From NCBI GenBank assembly GCA_039583875.1, contig CM077147.1, positions 109,352,124-109,416,123 on the forward strand: DNA of 64,000 bases, given 5' to 3'. This document shows, one piece after another, positions 42,407 through 55,106 of this stretch (its first letter is position 1; each line of letters begins with the position of its first letter). The position numbers were made by a program, and so were the translations under genes. The DNA comes from Platanthera guangdongensis. Its lineage: Eukaryota; Streptophyta; Magnoliopsida; Asparagales; Orchidaceae. Below the pieces are notes generated by a model. It was not told where the DNA came from, ran no database searches, and saw only the letters and a program-made list of their open reading frames with translations.

Positions 42407-44247
42407 TGTTGGATCCCTAGTTGATTTGGGCTAGGTTCACTAACTTAGGATGATTTGACCCAACATGTATAGTCAGGGTCATAGTTGTGTCCTAGAGTCT
42501 AAGCTAAGAGTCAACATCACATGGATTTTCCTACAATAGCTTATTAGAGACTCAAGCAGTTGTGTCAACACCCGGAAGAATTGTAGCGACACACAGAAAG
42601 GTTGTGTCGACACACAGAAAGGCTGTGTCGACACCCAGAGGATTTGTGTCGACACAACAGACTATCAGTCAACACAGTTCACAGATTATTAGTCGACAGT
42701 ATCATTCGACACCAGAAGGACTTGTGTCGACACCCAGAACCATCTGTTGACACAGTTCACAGAAGCCGTTTCAGAAGGACAAGTAAAATTCTCAGGTCGA
42801 CGATTGACGTCCTCATCTCGACGATCTTGAGATATTTCTCTGAGCTGAGCTCGACGATCTTCGTTCTCTGGTCGACGAAATCTGGGATATTTCTTCTACT
42901 ATCTAAAGTCAGGATAAATCCAAATTATTCTAAGTCCAACTTCAGACTTTGTTCGACGAACTGGATCCTGAGCTCGATGAACTTGGACCTCAACTTCACA
43001 AGAACCTTCAGTTAGAAGTTCTCAGGTCGACGAACTTTGTTTTTTGGTCGACGAATTCTGGATCCTTTACTTCAATAACTATATTCATGAATTATTCTAA
43101 GTCCAGAATAACTACTGAACTCCAGTCGACGAAGTTACAAACTCAACTCGACGAACTTCAGACAAAAAAGGCAAAGGTTTTGAAGCATGCAGTTCTATTA
43201 TCAGCTCGACGATCTTGGAACTCAGCTCGACGAACAGAAGCCATCTAGTCGACGAATTCAATATCTCAGCTCGACAAATTGGTAATTCAGTTCGACGAAT
43301 TCTGCCAACTGTTCGACGATTCCAGACTTAGCCATTCCCGGCATTTGGTCCTCACTAAAATGCGATAATTCCTGAAAGGTTAATGCTCTAACATTCTCAG
43401 AATGTATCCGTTAGAGGGAGCATTAATTACGGTCTTCCTCAGGATTATTACTTGTCGATTTTCCACAAGACAGTTGGGGAAATTAATCAATGTTGATTAT
43501 TCTCAAGGCCGTCAGCATTAAAGACTGAAGTAATTCAAAATTTTAAAACAAAGAGAAGAAGAAACACAGAGATAGAGATACCCGGAGATATAAAAACGTA
43601 GGGACAGAACAAAAGAAAACATCAATCATACAGCAACAAGATTCTTATTCTTCCTTATACTCTCCAGGACTTCCAAGGACAACTACAATCAAATCAGTCA
43701 AGAAGTTCCTGCATCTCTGCTATTCAAGAACTCGGCTTGAAGGCCTATCACCCTGCAGCAAAGCTCCAGATCTTCCCTGAACTATTCTACATCTCAGGGG
43801 GAGATGTTTGCTAACATCAGTACGTATAAGTCTTCTCTCTGATTGTTGACAGAGAAGACATAATCAACTCTCCCCCCCCCACCTCTGTAATGGGTTGTCA
43901 TCTCCCTTCAAAAGTGATTCCTGGTTGCAAGTCTCCTGATCAAAAGACTTGAGTTAGTTTTTGGGGACCTGATCAAAACCCATTGGTGACAGACACCTGA
44001 TCAACAACCTGAGTGAATTCCTACCAGGTTGGTAGAAGAGTGGACTACCCAGATTTAGGGAACCACTATAAATTTCTTGTGTCGTCTGGTTGCCTATTTT
44101 TCTTGTTGTTCTTACTATGATTGTGAATTAGGATTACTATCTACTAGCACTTCATTATTTCCTTCACTAGGACTTATTAATTTTTTAAGTATACTCTATT
44201 CACCCCCCCCCCCCTCTAGAGTATTCTATATCTAACTCTGACTTTTA
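42407..44247 (+). repeat. 3' LTR of copia A
   Basis: It begins TGTTGGATCC and ends GACTTTTA before the target copy GAATC. U3 clusters are at 42558-42765 (TGTGTCGACACA) and 42796-43325 (CTCGACGA). A block of about 30 bases after 43620 in the 5' LTR counterpart is missing here. Confidence 0.92.
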
Positions 44248-45190
44248 GAATCCATTGCACATGCCAAAAAGGAAGCCTTCACATGGCTAGGAATAAAAGG
44301 TCGTTACCCTTGACAATCTTTTTGGCACCATGAACTCCTAGTCGGCTGGAAAGTGCCGCAGCGGCTTTGCGTTCACAACGCTAGCCTCGGATTGTGAACA
44401 GGAACTTCGCAGCTCCACCGGTGGCCGGCTCCTTCCCTCCTCCTCCTCCTTCCTCTCTCTTCCTCTCTCTAGCTTTTAGAAAGATGATAGACAAAAGCAA
44501 ATGAGAATTCCCATCTCATTTTTCGGCCTTAAGGAAACGGGGAGGAGTTTCAACCCTTAGATTCTGGCTAAGAAAATGGACGGCCACGATTTTGCGACAA
44601 AAGGATAAATTTTCCCTGACACGGCCTATGACACGCCCATGTCACAGGCCGTTTGCCTTAAGCGGCACACAACCAAGTCATCCAGACCAGTACACGGCCA
44701 TGTGACATGCCCGTGCCACGGGCCGTGTGACCTGACACGCCTTCAAACACACCCGTGTCTGTGGCCGTGTACTTCAGGCTGCACACAACCAAAATCAACC
44801 TAATCGGGATACGGCCAGTGACACGCCCGTGTCTCAGGCCGTGTAACCTAAGACACACCCGTGTCCTGCCCGTGTTGACCAGGTCTCAATGCCCTGGGCA
44901 CATCCAGTAAAGGACACAGCCTGTGACAAGCCCGTGTCCCAGGCGGTGTGCCCATACACGACAGCAGACACGCCCCCAGCTCAATTTTGTCGAACTGAAT
45001 TCGTCGACCAGAGGAAGACACGACCTCTGACACGCCTCTGTCCAATGGCGTGTACCCTCATTTCCCATAGAATGGATTTTCGTCGACCACTCGTCGGCTG
45101 CTCACCCGAGTAGGACACGCCCTGAGACACGCACGTGTCCCAGGCCGTATTACCCAATTTTTTGCCAATTCTGGGATTTGGGGTGTTACA
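44248..45190 (-). repeat. Truncated 3' LTR of the chromovirus, part 2 (LTR start)
   Basis: On the minus strand the LTR starts TGTAACACCC at 45190. It matches 51645-52577. A cluster of GACACGCCCGTGTC palindromes lies at 44625-45150, and TCGTCGACC motifs occur near 45000 and 45078. The distal part continues left of copia A. Confidence 0.87.
44625..45150. repeat. Palindrome cluster in chromovirus 3' LTR
   Basis: About 14 ACACGCCCGTGT-type motifs and two TCGTCGACC motifs at irregular spacing, matching 52010-52545 in the 5' LTR. Confidence 0.75.
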
Positions 45191-45205
45191 ACCCTCCCCT
45201 CCTTA
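45191..45205 (-). other. Polypurine tract of the chromovirus
   Basis: The minus strand reads TAAGGAGGGGAGGGT just before TGTAACACCC, next to the AAATTTCGGGGATGAAATTT block usual for Del-like elements. Confidence 0.8.
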
Positions 45206-45309
45206 TAATAAATTTCATCCCCGAAATTTGCACACAGGAAGGAAGTAAAACACAAGATATTCTATTCCATAACCATTTCATACAACTTGACACGCATTGC
45301 ATAATAGTT

Positions 45310-45739
45310 ACATAACGAATTCGGGAAATTCAGCTCACATGGTCTGCTCTCGCTCCCATGTTAGCTCCTCACGACCGTAATTGCCCCACCGGACTTTGAC
45401 CATCCCGATTGTCTCGTTTCACAACTGTTTATCGGCGCGATCCTCGATTCGAATGGGCCTAACCTTCATCGTTAGCCCATACTACACCAGCACACGATCA
45501 GTCTCGATCACTTGAGGTGGATCTTTGACAGCTTTCTGAAGCACTTAGATGGAAAACACATCATGTAATCCACCCAAGTCTGCTGAAAGTGCTAGCCGAT
45601 ATGCAGCTTCCCCAATTCGCTCTACCACTTCAAACGATCCAAGATATCTCGAACTCAACTTTTTCAGTCGCCGAATCCTGGACACACCTTTGAAGGTTTT
45701 GATCTTCAAATATACCCATTCGCCAACCGCGAATTCCAC
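45310..45739 (-). pseudogene. Integrase C-terminus with chromodomain-like end
   Basis: From 45739 the minus strand encodes VGEWVYLKI, RRLKKLSSRYLGSFEVVERIG and GLHDVFSI, the conserved C-terminal integrase region. It then continues with stops through VKVRWGNYGREELTWE near 45350-45400, which resembles the chromodomain end of Tekay-type elements. Such domains guide integration to modified histones in related elements. Stops lie near 45500, 45415 and 45340. Confidence 0.75.
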
Positions 45740-45766
45740 GTTCCGGTGCTTGGCATTGTAGTATTT

Positions 45767-46704
45767 TTACTGTCGATCCTGGGCTATCAGTAGCTTTACT
45801 CGGATAGTGCATATCGTTGAGTTCGCTTCCTCGACTTCGTTAGGTCTATACACTTTGGATTCGCCTGCTTCTGACCAAGCTAATGGTGTACGACACTTCC
45901 GACCATACAGAGCTTCAAACAGTGCCATACCGATACTCGTTTGATAGCTGTTGTTATAGGAAAACTCCACCAGATAAAGATGACCTTCCCATCTCTTCCC
46001 AAAGTACATGGCACACCTACGGAGCATATCCTCCATGGTCCTGTTGGTCCTCTCAGTCTGGCCATCTGTTTGGGGATGAAAGGTCGTACTGAATGTCAAT
46101 TTCGTGCCCAACAGCTGATGGATTAGCCTACAATCATTCAATGTAAAGCGCCCATCTCGATCGCTCACGATGCTACGAGGAACACCTTGTTGACGTACAA
46201 TCTGTTCAACATATAGCTTTGCCAAACTTTCCATGAATCGTTCTGTTTGTTCGGAAGGAAGTGTGTCACTTTCATCAACCGGTCTACAATCACCCAGATT
46301 GAATCATTCCCGCATTGAGATCTTGGCAACCCGTGCACAAAATACATCGAAATATCATCGAACTTCCATTCCGGAATCGGTAATGACTTCAAGAAACTGC
46401 CAGACTTCTGGCATTCCGCCTTCACCAAAGCACAAGTTTGGTATTTGGCCACATAATGAGCAACATCATTCTTTACTCATGGACACCACAACAGCTTCTT
46501 CATATCCCTGAATATCTTTGTGCTTCCAGGGTGAATTAAGTACTTCGTATAGTGAGCTTCGTATATCAACTCTTCTCGTAACTTACCCAAACTCGGGTCG
46601 CACAAACGGCCCTCTTTTCGCAAAAGGCCGTCATCACAGGAGAACTTGCCCTCTGGCCCATCCTTGGCATAGCATTGGAGACTCTCATCCAGCTCCGTTG
46701 CTCG
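45767..46704 (-). pseudogene. Chromovirus integrase
   Basis: The zinc-binding half (46600-46430) shows HPGSTKIFRDMKKLLW and a stop near 46477; one zinc cysteine looks changed to tyrosine (KYQTC). The core begins ISMYFVHGLPRS, shifts frame near 46170, and continues IVSDRDGRFT and HPQTDGQTERTNRTME, supplying D and E. The ORF ends at 45767. The frameshift and stops make it inactive. Confidence 0.85.
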
Positions 46705-47292
46705 TCAAACCCTATCCGTAAGATCAAACTGCACCTCCGTCCAGTTCAAACATGCATCAGCTGTAGAATTCTTGTCAACACAAGAAATCTCTAACGCTTC
46801 CAACTCCTGGATTAGACGTTCATCGTGCCTCTGCAACCAACTTGCTCTTGTCGGAGCCCCCTGACTCAAGGCATCGGCAACCACATTTCCCTTCCTGCGA
46901 GTATAATGAATCACAAAGGTGTAGTCCCCAAGGAACTCCAACCACCTTCATTATCGCATATTCAACTCCTTCTGCTCCAACAAGTACTTTAGGCTCTTGT
47001 GGTCCGTATAGATATCAACTTTCACGCCATAAAGATAATGCCGCCATAACTTCACTGCAAAGATCACCGCAGCCAACTCTAAGTCATGGATGTGATAATT
47101 TCGCTGATGCATCTTCAATTGGAGAGAGCCATAAGCAATCACTTTCCCATTTTGCAGAAGAACGCAGCCTAAGCCGCTCCCTGAAGCATCACTGTAGATC
47201 TCGAATCCTTCAGTACCACATGGCGATGTCAACACAGGCACCGTGGTCAACTGACTCTTTAGCTCTTCAAAAGCTCGTGCACACTCCGGCAT
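46705..47292 (-). pseudogene. Chromovirus RNase H
   Basis: Motifs are [34 protein letters not shown] and [10 protein letters not shown], followed by two stops near 46950 and the connection IHYTRRKGNVVADALS. This is the single gypsy RNase H; there is no second domain, unlike the Tat elements nearby. Confidence 0.87.
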
Positions 47293-47304
47293 CCAAACAA
47301 ACTT

Positions 47305-48495
47305 CTAATCCTTTCTCGTCAGTGTGGTTAGAGGCAAATCGATCCACGAGAAGTTTTCCACAAACCGTCTATAGTAGCCCACCGGTCCAAGGAAGCTCCT
47401 GAGTTCGGCCACCGAAGACAACACTGGCCACTCCTGTATGGCCCTTATATTTGCCAAATCCACTGCCATGCCTTCTTCGCTTACCACATGTCCAAAAAAA
47501 GCCACCAACGATATCCAAAACTCGCACTTCGAGAACTTGCCATAGAGTTTATTCTTCCTCAAAGTATGGAACACCAATCGCATGTTGTTTTCGTGATCGG
47601 CTTCAGATTGCGAGTACACTTGGATATCATCAATGAATATAATCACGAACAAGCCCAAGTACTCTCGGAACGTTCGGTGCATCAGATCCATGAATACCGA
47701 TAGCGCATTGCACAGCCCAAATGTCATTACCGTGAACTCATAATGCCCGTAACGTGTTCTAAATGCGGTCTTGGGAATGTCACCTTCCCGAATCTTCAAC
47801 TAGTAATAACCAGACTGCAAATCTAACTTGGAGTAGACGGTTGACCCCACTAGCTGATCGAACAACTCATCAATCCGTGGAATCGGATACTTGTTCATCT
47901 CTATTAGCTTATTGAATTCACGGTAGTCAATACACAATCACAAACCACCATCTTTATTTTTCACAAACAGAACAGTCGCGGTCCAAGGTGACATGCTTGG
48001 GCGTATATAACCCTGCTCCAGCAACTCTTGCAGTTGGACTTTCAACTCCGCCATTTCCTTTGGCGCGACGCGATATGGCGAGCGGGCCACAGGTTTCGCA
48101 CCTGGCACCAACTCGATCGTGAAGTCAATCTCTCGCTGGGGTGGTAGCCCAGGGAGATCCTTGGGAAACACATCTGCAAATTCCGATACAACTGGAATAT
48201 TGCTCAGACCGCTCTTTGGCTCAACAACCTGAATCAGCGTGAAGTAGTACTCCACGCCCTTCCAAACAACCTTGACGACTTGGAGTGTAGACATCAACGT
48301 CCAGCCCACTCCTCGCATAGCCGCGAACATCGTCTCCTGCTCGGTATCCTGGCCAAGTGTGATTTCTTTTGCATTACAATCAATCAAGGTATGCTGCTCC
48401 ACGAGCCAATCCAGACCAAAGATCACATCGAACTCTGATATCGGCAATACAAACGCAGTCAAATAGAAATCCCGACTTCCTATTTGCACCACCAC
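47305..48495 (-). pseudogene. Chromovirus protease end and reverse transcriptase
   Basis: The 48495 ORF begins in the second half of the protease (FDVIFGLDWL) and leads into RT (PVVSEFADVFPKDLPGLPP, GAKPVARSPYR). A stop at about 47938 and further changes follow before [19 protein letters not shown] and the catalytic FIDD (complement of 47626-47637). The RT thumb region ends near LTTLTRKD. The active site residues are intact but the frame is broken in at least two places. Confidence 0.87.
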
Positions 48496-48778
48496 ATCTC
48501 AAGCCTTATTCGCAAGCATCACACCACCCTGAAGCTATCTGTCTTCACACGACTAGGTATCCCAAGTCGAGCTATGAAGTCTCTAGATAGAAAAGAATGC
48601 GAAGCACCTGTATCAAACAGTGCCCGCGCCAGCGTGTTCCGAATCATCAGAAAGCCTGTGGCAATCGTGTCACACACAATTCATATACAAAGCATACAAT
48701 AAACAAAGAATGCAAAAAGCATGACAATGCAATAACTGAACTCGTACTTGTGATGATGTCATATTGCTTAATGGCCTC

Positions 48779-49754
48779 CTACAGGAAAAGGTTGTAGACT
48801 CGGGGCTGCGCCTGGGATGCAGAGGACTCCACCACTGCCTTTTCCTTCTTAGCATAGGATGCTCCCGCCTTCTTTTCTCCCTTCGGCGGAACAACCCGAC
48901 ATTCACGGGATATATGCCCCACCCGTCCACAAGTAAAGCACGTACGGGTCTCCGGCCTCGAAGTGGCCCCTGACGTTGCTCTCGATGTAACCATAGAAGG
49001 AGCTTGTCCAGACGACTTGGACTTCTTGCCCCATTTCTTCTTATAGTATGATTTCCCAGGTCGGGGCGCCTTGAACTCTGGCTTTGTCAAAACCAAGGCC
49101 CGCTTCCCTTTCACCCTCTTCATGTCCTTTTCCAGCGCGCACGTAGTGTCAACCAAAGCCTGGAATCGTTGGTTCACTGAACTAGAGAGCAGGAACCCAA
49201 CTCATCCCGCAATCCTTCATAGAAACTGTTCGTTTTCCGCTGCTTATAGGCGAAGATTGACCCGTATACCGTCCCAAATCTGTGAACTCATGTAAATAAG
49301 TTTCAACACTGCCCTCTCCTTGAGTTAGACTTTGGAATTCGTTTTCCATGGCAATACACTGTGTCGTCGGTAGGTGCTTTGCTAGGAATAGGAGAGAGAA
49401 TTCCTTCATCGAAACTTGTGTTAACGACCTCCCCGCTAAGTGGTGTAGTTCAATCTTGTCCCACCAGAAACGCGCCTCTCCTTCCAGTAAGAAGGTGGCT
49501 AAGGTGACTTTTTGATCATCCTCCATCCTAATCACCGTCATTATCCGCTTGACCCGCGACAACCAGTCCTCAGCTTGCGTAGGAAATCCCACTCCCGAAA
49601 ACGTAGGCGGATTGAAGCTCATGAACTGCTTCAACTGTTTCTCAGCTGCTCGAGGATCCACAACCGCAATAGGTTCTGGCCTCACCGCAACCTGTTCTGG
49701 CCTAAATGCTTGCTGCGCCTGCCCAATCAGATGTGCTTGAATCATGGCAAACAA
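48779..49754 (-). pseudogene. Chromovirus Gag
   Basis: Starting MFAMIQAHLIGQ, the ORF has the retrotransposon gag core (FNPPTFSGVG, AEDWLSRVKRIM, LEGEARFWWDKIE, EFSLLFLAKHLP). A frameshift near 49180 joins it to 49177-48779, which carries a basic region and the zinc knuckle CFTCGRVGHISREC near 48885-48925. A leader of about 330 nt with a possible acceptor TTCACCTCTAG (complement near 49875) separates it from the primer site. Confidence 0.85.
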
Positions 49755-50075
49755 TGCCTTAGCAACTTATCACATAGTTTCTGCAGAAGGCGGAGGTGTA
49801 GGCACCTCAACTGTTGCCGTATTTTTATCAGAATGCTGGGGCTCCGACTGCCCAACACCACTTCGAGTCACCTAGAGGTGAATAAGACACAGACATTAGC
49901 GGCCTCACATAAGTAATAACAACAAGATAGGAACGCACAGGTTCCTCAAACACATGTATTTGCATTCCTAAAGTGGACATTAAAGAGTTCGTTAGTGTTA
50001 ACATGGTTCTAACAGGCACGTGCTTACCACCCCACAAAAGAATTCGACCACGAATTCGAAAGGGAAAGACCGAGA

Positions 50076-50087
50076 CAGCTGATACCA
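50076..50087 (-). other. Primer binding site of the chromovirus (tRNA-Met type)
   Basis: The minus strand reads TGGTATCAGCTG starting at 50087, a few bases after the LTR end GTTATA. Confidence 0.75.
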
Positions 50088-50091
50088 AAAA

Positions 50092-52577
50092 TATAACGAC
50101 TCCATCCGTTCATATAGTATATACAAGAAGGTCCTACCGGGGCCCCACAACATATACCACAAAATAGGCGGCGAAGTTACGGAGTGATACCAGAGTTGCG
50201 CATCCTAACACAAAACATTCTAGAGCAAGCTTATAACATGACACTAAACTCCAAACATGAATGCCCACCATATAAAGATCCACATTTATATATAACAGGA
50301 ATGTTCACCAAATACAAAGTCAGTTGGCCTTATGGCCTTACAAGTCCTTTTACAACAGTGGCTTCCAAACATTGGCGCCCATGCCGACCATATATAAACA
50401 AAACACAGCAATTTAGGCTTAGCCTTTAAGGGCTAGCGGCAGCAGTAACAATAGCAGCAGAGACTTCAGCCTTTATGTGTCCCGCTTGGTTCTCCAGCAC
50501 CTGCACCGGGACAGCCCACCCAACGTTGGCAAAAAAGACAACGGTCTGAATTCAGCTGACCACTTTTATAATGGCCCTACCCCTTTACTGTGGCAGTGGT
50601 ATTCCTTCTCTACAGGCATAGCATTTCACAGGCAGATATATATACATCACATATTGTGCACTCACACACAAACATTCAATCACAATCGTCGGCACGCGGC
50701 CCGACGATCCGTGCATTCAGGGCACATTATTGGTGTACCGGCGAACCAAGGTCCCACCACCGTACCAGGGTTGCAACCCAACGGTAAAAGTTGAGCATTT
50801 ACATCATGTCGTGCAGCCAGATATTTTAGTTTTAATGACCGGTATTGGCCCGTAGCCCCTCATGGTGTCGTGGCGCGCAGTCCTAATGCTCTCACTATGC
50901 GCTCCAACAGACCGCTCCTTCAGGTCTTACTACGGATGGACATAACGCAGGCCGGATCATCCACCCCCCGTTGCTCAAGTCGCCTTTCCATCACCAAGTA
51001 CGGCATACTTGCGTCTAAGAAAAATGCGCAGGTCAGTTTCACATTACCTGTTTGGCATAAAGCCGTCAGAGCTTATTAATCTCCCACATAGCCATACTAT
51101 CCTCGTAGGACTGGCTTTCCATTCATCGGTTAGCTAGATGCCACATCTTGCGTTAGCGACAAAACTTATTTTCCATCCCTAGCCTTAACCGTACATAGCA
51201 TTCACTTGAGGGTATTTTCCTGGACTGCCAAGCAAGTACTTCCTGCAACTACCCTTCATAGGCACCATCCATCAAGCGTCACAGGAATTACAAGGGTTTT
51301 TCCTAGACTTCCAATCCAGTACTTCCTGCTACTGCCCTTCACAGGTACAACCCAACAACACAAGCATCATAGGGGTATTTTCCTCGACTACCACTTCAGT
51401 ACTTCCTGCTACTGCCCTTCACAGGTCCAACCCATCGACTCCTTAAACTACACGTTTTAATCACGGAGTCTTCTCCGGTGCGTATATGCAACATCACCAA
51501 TCCAAACCAACCTGTCCAGATCGGCTTCACACAACATGCCTATTCCGTCCTCCATTTCCGGATCTATATGCCAAATGATTGGGGATTTCATAAATCAACC
51601 CAAGGGACTCCCGTAACAAGCCACCCTCTGGTGGGGGAATCATATGCACATGATAAAAAGGAAGCGTTCACATGGCTAGGAATAAAGGTCATTACCCTTG
51701 ACGATCGTTTTGGCGCCATGAACTCCTAGTCAGCCGGAAAGCACCGCAGCTGCTTTGCCTTCACAACGCTAGCCTCGGATTGTGAATAGGAACTCCGTAG
51801 CTCCACTAGTGGTCGACTCCTTCCCTCCTCTTCCTCCTTCCTCTCTCTCTCTCTCTCTAGCTTTTAGAATGATGATGGCCCAAAGCAAATGAGAATTCCC
51901 ATCTCATTTTTCATGCTTAAGGAAACTGGGAGGAGTTTCGGCCCTTAGATCCTGGCTGAGAAAATGGACGGCCACGATTTTGCCACAAAAGGATAAATTG
52001 TACCTGACACTGCCTGTGACATGCCCGTGTCACAGGCCGTGTGCCTTAGCGGCACACAACCGACACATCCAGACTAGTACACGGCCATGTGACACGCCAG
52101 TGCAACAGGCCGTGTCACCTAACACGCCTTCATACATGCCTATGTCTGCGGTCGTGTGCTTCAGGCTGCACACAACCAAAAACAACCCGATCGGGACGCG
52201 GCCAGTGACACGCCCGTATCTCAGGCCATGTACCCTAAGACACACCCGTGTCCTGCCTGTGTTCACTAAGCCTCAATGTCTTGGGCACATCCAGTAAAGG
52301 ACACAGTCTGTGATATGCCCATATCCCAGGCCGTGTGCCCAAACACGGCAACAGACACGCCTCCAACTCAATTTCGTCGAACTGAATTTGTCGACCAGAG
52401 GAGGACACGGCCTCTGACACGCCCATGTCCGATGGCGTGTTCCTTCATTTCCCATAGAACAGATTTTCGTTGACCACTCGCCAGCTGCTCACCCGAGCAG
52501 GACACGCCCTGGGACACGCCCGTGTCCCAGGCCATGTCACCCAATTTTTTCCCAATCCTAGGATTTTGGGTGTTAGA
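50092..52577 (-). repeat. 5' LTR of the chromovirus
   Basis: On the minus strand it starts at 52577 (TCTAACACCC, mutated from TGTAACACCC) and ends near 50092. It is about 2.49 kb. U3 has the ACACGCCCGTGT cluster at 52010-52545. The 3' LTR matches it from 51261 to 52577. Confidence 0.87.
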
Positions 52578-55089
52578 CACAAGGCCCTACTCTCAGAGTG
52601 CTGCAGTACTCCTACAACTCAGTACCCCTCTAGGTACATACCTCAATGCCCCTCCAGGCACCTATAACTCAGTGACAAACTTGTCACCTACCTCAGGCTC
52701 AAAGGCCCTACACTCAGAGAGCAGCACTCTCCTACCTCGGGCAATTAAGCCCTACAGCTTAGATCCACACTCGGATCCTACCTCAATACCCCAGCAGTGC
52801 ACCTACAGCTCAATGACTAAACAGTCACCTATAAATCAGATTTAAGTAAACTAAATCCTACAGAATGAAGGTGGGTTGATGGATATTCTTGACACAAGAG
52901 ATATTTCTCCGTGTCAAGCTTCTTGACTGAGATATACTCAGCCTAACAATGACTATATGAATTTATTTCCTGTGTCTACCATCACTGAACTAAGATATAT
53001 TTAGTCCAAACTAATTCAACAGCAACAAGTAATTACTTGTGCAGGAAGTTACTTGCATAGTAATGTTCTACCACTTTCTGAACTGTGACTGAAGCTCAGC
53101 CCTAAGTACTTCTTCACAGCACCAGGGTTTTTCCTTCTGATAAGTGAAGTTACTGCAATGAACTACTGCTACCTGAGCTGAGAAAATCACAGCTCTAACA
53201 TTACAGACTGGAATAGCTGTGCGTCTTGATACTTTCCTGGGCTGAGGTGATTCAGCCCTAGCTTTGAATCCTGAGGAATAGTCCCCTAAGTCTTCTTCAG
53301 CTTCTTCAAGCTTTCTTCTCTTCACAGCTTCCAGATAAAGATCTTTAGGTGCTTGTGTTGCTGGAACTGTGAAGAAACTACAACAAGGATCTACCCTTGG
53401 CTGCTATCTTTTCCTTCAGAGAAAATACTCTGAACTAGCTTGCTGGTGCAGGTGAGAATGGCACCAGTAATCTTGTTGTTGAAGGTCTTGATCCAACACC
53501 TGACTTGCTTTATGTCTTGTAGACTTAAGCTTCTTGTTCTTCAGCTCCACAACAATGGCGGAGATGAAGAGCTAACTTGATTTATTTTTCCTGAAGTCTC
53601 CTTTACTCTGTATGCCTCTTTTCTTTTATTTAATTTTGACCCAACGGCTCTTGAGCAGTGGGCCCCACATAATTAATGGCCTGCAACAACTTTACTTTAA
53701 CGCCAACTGTCGTACAGTAGGTCTGCGACAACATTTGTCGCGTACTATAGCCATCCTGGCACTAATTTTAAATATGTTGACTTGTTGACTTGCTGACATC
53801 ATCAGCTGTGAACTTAGCCAAAAATCAAACAACATTAGCATAGGCGTTGAGTGAGTAAGCATCTCTAATCGCCAAAAAAGTTAGACAGATTTATTGTCTC
53901 ATGGAGTAGAGTGAGTAACCTTCACTCAACGTCAAACTACTTAGAATATAAAATTGTTTCTAGGCGTTGAGTGAATCAGCTTCACTCAACGCCAACTTGC
54001 TTATTCAACTATCTGGTGCTTAGCGTTGAGTGTGTGAGCATCACTCAACGCCAAACTCCTTAGACAAGATTCTGTCTTCACTAGGCGTCGACAGCGTTCA
54101 GTGACCAACCTCCACTCAACGCTTTTGCCTTAACCATTTTTTCTGCTTAACTAGTCTCGTCTCTTTCTTGTTCTCAGCTGAGACAAACACTTGTCTCTGC
54201 GGTTATGCCGAGACCAACACTTGTCTTAGTGATTTTGCTGAGACCAACATTTATCTCAGTGGTTATGCTGAGACTAACTCTTGTCTTAGCGGTTCTTTCT
54301 TCACAGCTGAGACTCTTTTCTCTCTCAGCGGTTCCTTCTCAGCTCTCTCAATGCTTCCTTCTTCTCAGCTGAGACTGTCTTCTGTCGAAGCAGTTTCTTC
54401 TCAGTGGTTTAGTTGATACCAACATTTCTCTCAGCACTTTTGCATTGTGTTTAACTCATATCTCAGCGGTTTTTGCTGAAACAAACTCCTGTCTCAGCAG
54501 TTTTACTGAGAACAACATTTCTCTGACTCTGGCATTGAGAGCATTGAGTGCGTCTTCATCACTCAATGCTTTTTGCCTTAGAAAAAACTTTCTGCGATTT
54601 AGTTTAGCTAACTGAACTGAGTTCGACGAATGGCAAGCTCAGCTCGATGAACTCTGAACTCAGTTCGATGAATTCTCTGAACTGCGTTCGACGAACTCAG
54701 AGACTCAAACCCTGAACATAGCTCGACGAATGGTGATCTTCTCGACAAACTCTTAACTCAGTTTGACGAATTTCAGAATTGAGTTCTACTCACAGCCTTT
54801 TGTTGTATGGCGTTGAGTGTGTCTTCATCACTCAATGCTTGTGGACTTAGATAGATTTCTATCAGCCCACATCATTGGTATGTGTTTACCTGACTTGGCC
54901 ACTTAGGCTACTTCCTGCCTTTCCAGCATCTTCACTTTGTGACCACCTGTCACATCACTTAGACTTGTTCCATGGAACATCCTGCACATGATGAGCTTAA
55001 ACAACATCAAATACAACTATGCTCTTAGTCTTGATGGTGATGCCTCTTCAAATCCAATATAGTTAACATTGTGTGCAATGGACCCAACA
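52578..55089 (-). repeat. 3' LTR of copia B (truncated by insertion)
   Basis: U3 carries three repeat types: GGCGTTGAGTGA/TCACTCAACGCC hairpins (53835-54125), TGAGACAAAC/TTGTCTCAG repeats (54165-54530) and TCGACGAA motifs (54615-54790). A minus-strand ORF at 53325-53068 also occurs in the 5' LTR copy at 60024-59680 with many changes, so it is probably not a gene. Confidence 0.82.
53835..54800. repeat. Three tandem hairpin arrays in copia B U3
   Basis: Four or five GGCGTTGAGTGA...TCACTCAACGCC inverted pairs at about 55-75 bp spacing, then about eight TGAGAC/GTCTCAG pairs at about 35 bp, then about eight TCGACGAA/TCGATGAA motifs. The first array is also in the 5' LTR at 60463-60700. Confidence 0.8.
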
Positions 55090-55106
55090 ATTTCCCCCTA
55101 TTTAAA
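55090..55106 (-). other. Polypurine tract of copia B
   Basis: The minus strand reads TTTAAATAGGGGGAAAT directly before TGTTGGGTC, nearly identical to the tract of copia A. Confidence 0.8.

Larger units (their letters stand above)
23966..44247 (+). mobile_element. Copia element A, SIRE/Maximus-type, with nested insertion
   Basis: LTRs of 1,858 and 1,841 bp begin TGTTGGATCC and end near CAATTTCA / GACTTTTA, flanked by GATTC (23961-23965) and GAATC (44248-44252). A tRNA-Met type primer site and a polypurine tract AAATAGGGGGAGAT are present. The order gag, protease, integrase, RT, RNase H is copia-type, and an additional long ORF follows pol, as in SIRE elements. The 20.3-kb length includes a 7.7-kb Tat insertion at 33346-41084, so the element itself is about 12.5 kb. 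Several in-frame stops show it is inactive. Confidence 0.93.
23586..52577 (-). mobile_element. Tekay/Del-like chromovirus (minus strand), hosting copia A
   Basis: Its 5' LTR is at 50092-52577, interior at 45191-50091 and 3' LTR at 44248-45190 plus 23586-23965, split by copia A. The primer site is tRNA-Met type and the polypurine tract is ATAAGGAGGGGAGGG beside the LTR start. Gag, protease, RT, RNase H, integrase and a C-terminal chromodomain-like end are present in gypsy order with several breaks. Its right flank (CACAAGGCCC at 52578) is the LTR of copia B, so it inserted there. The left flank is not that LTR, so its left end is rearranged. Confidence 0.88.

Noticed and set aside
53068..53325. 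Minus-strand ORF repeated at 59680-60024
   Set aside because: Both copies lie inside copia B LTRs and differ by many substitutions and length changes; no domain is recognisable.
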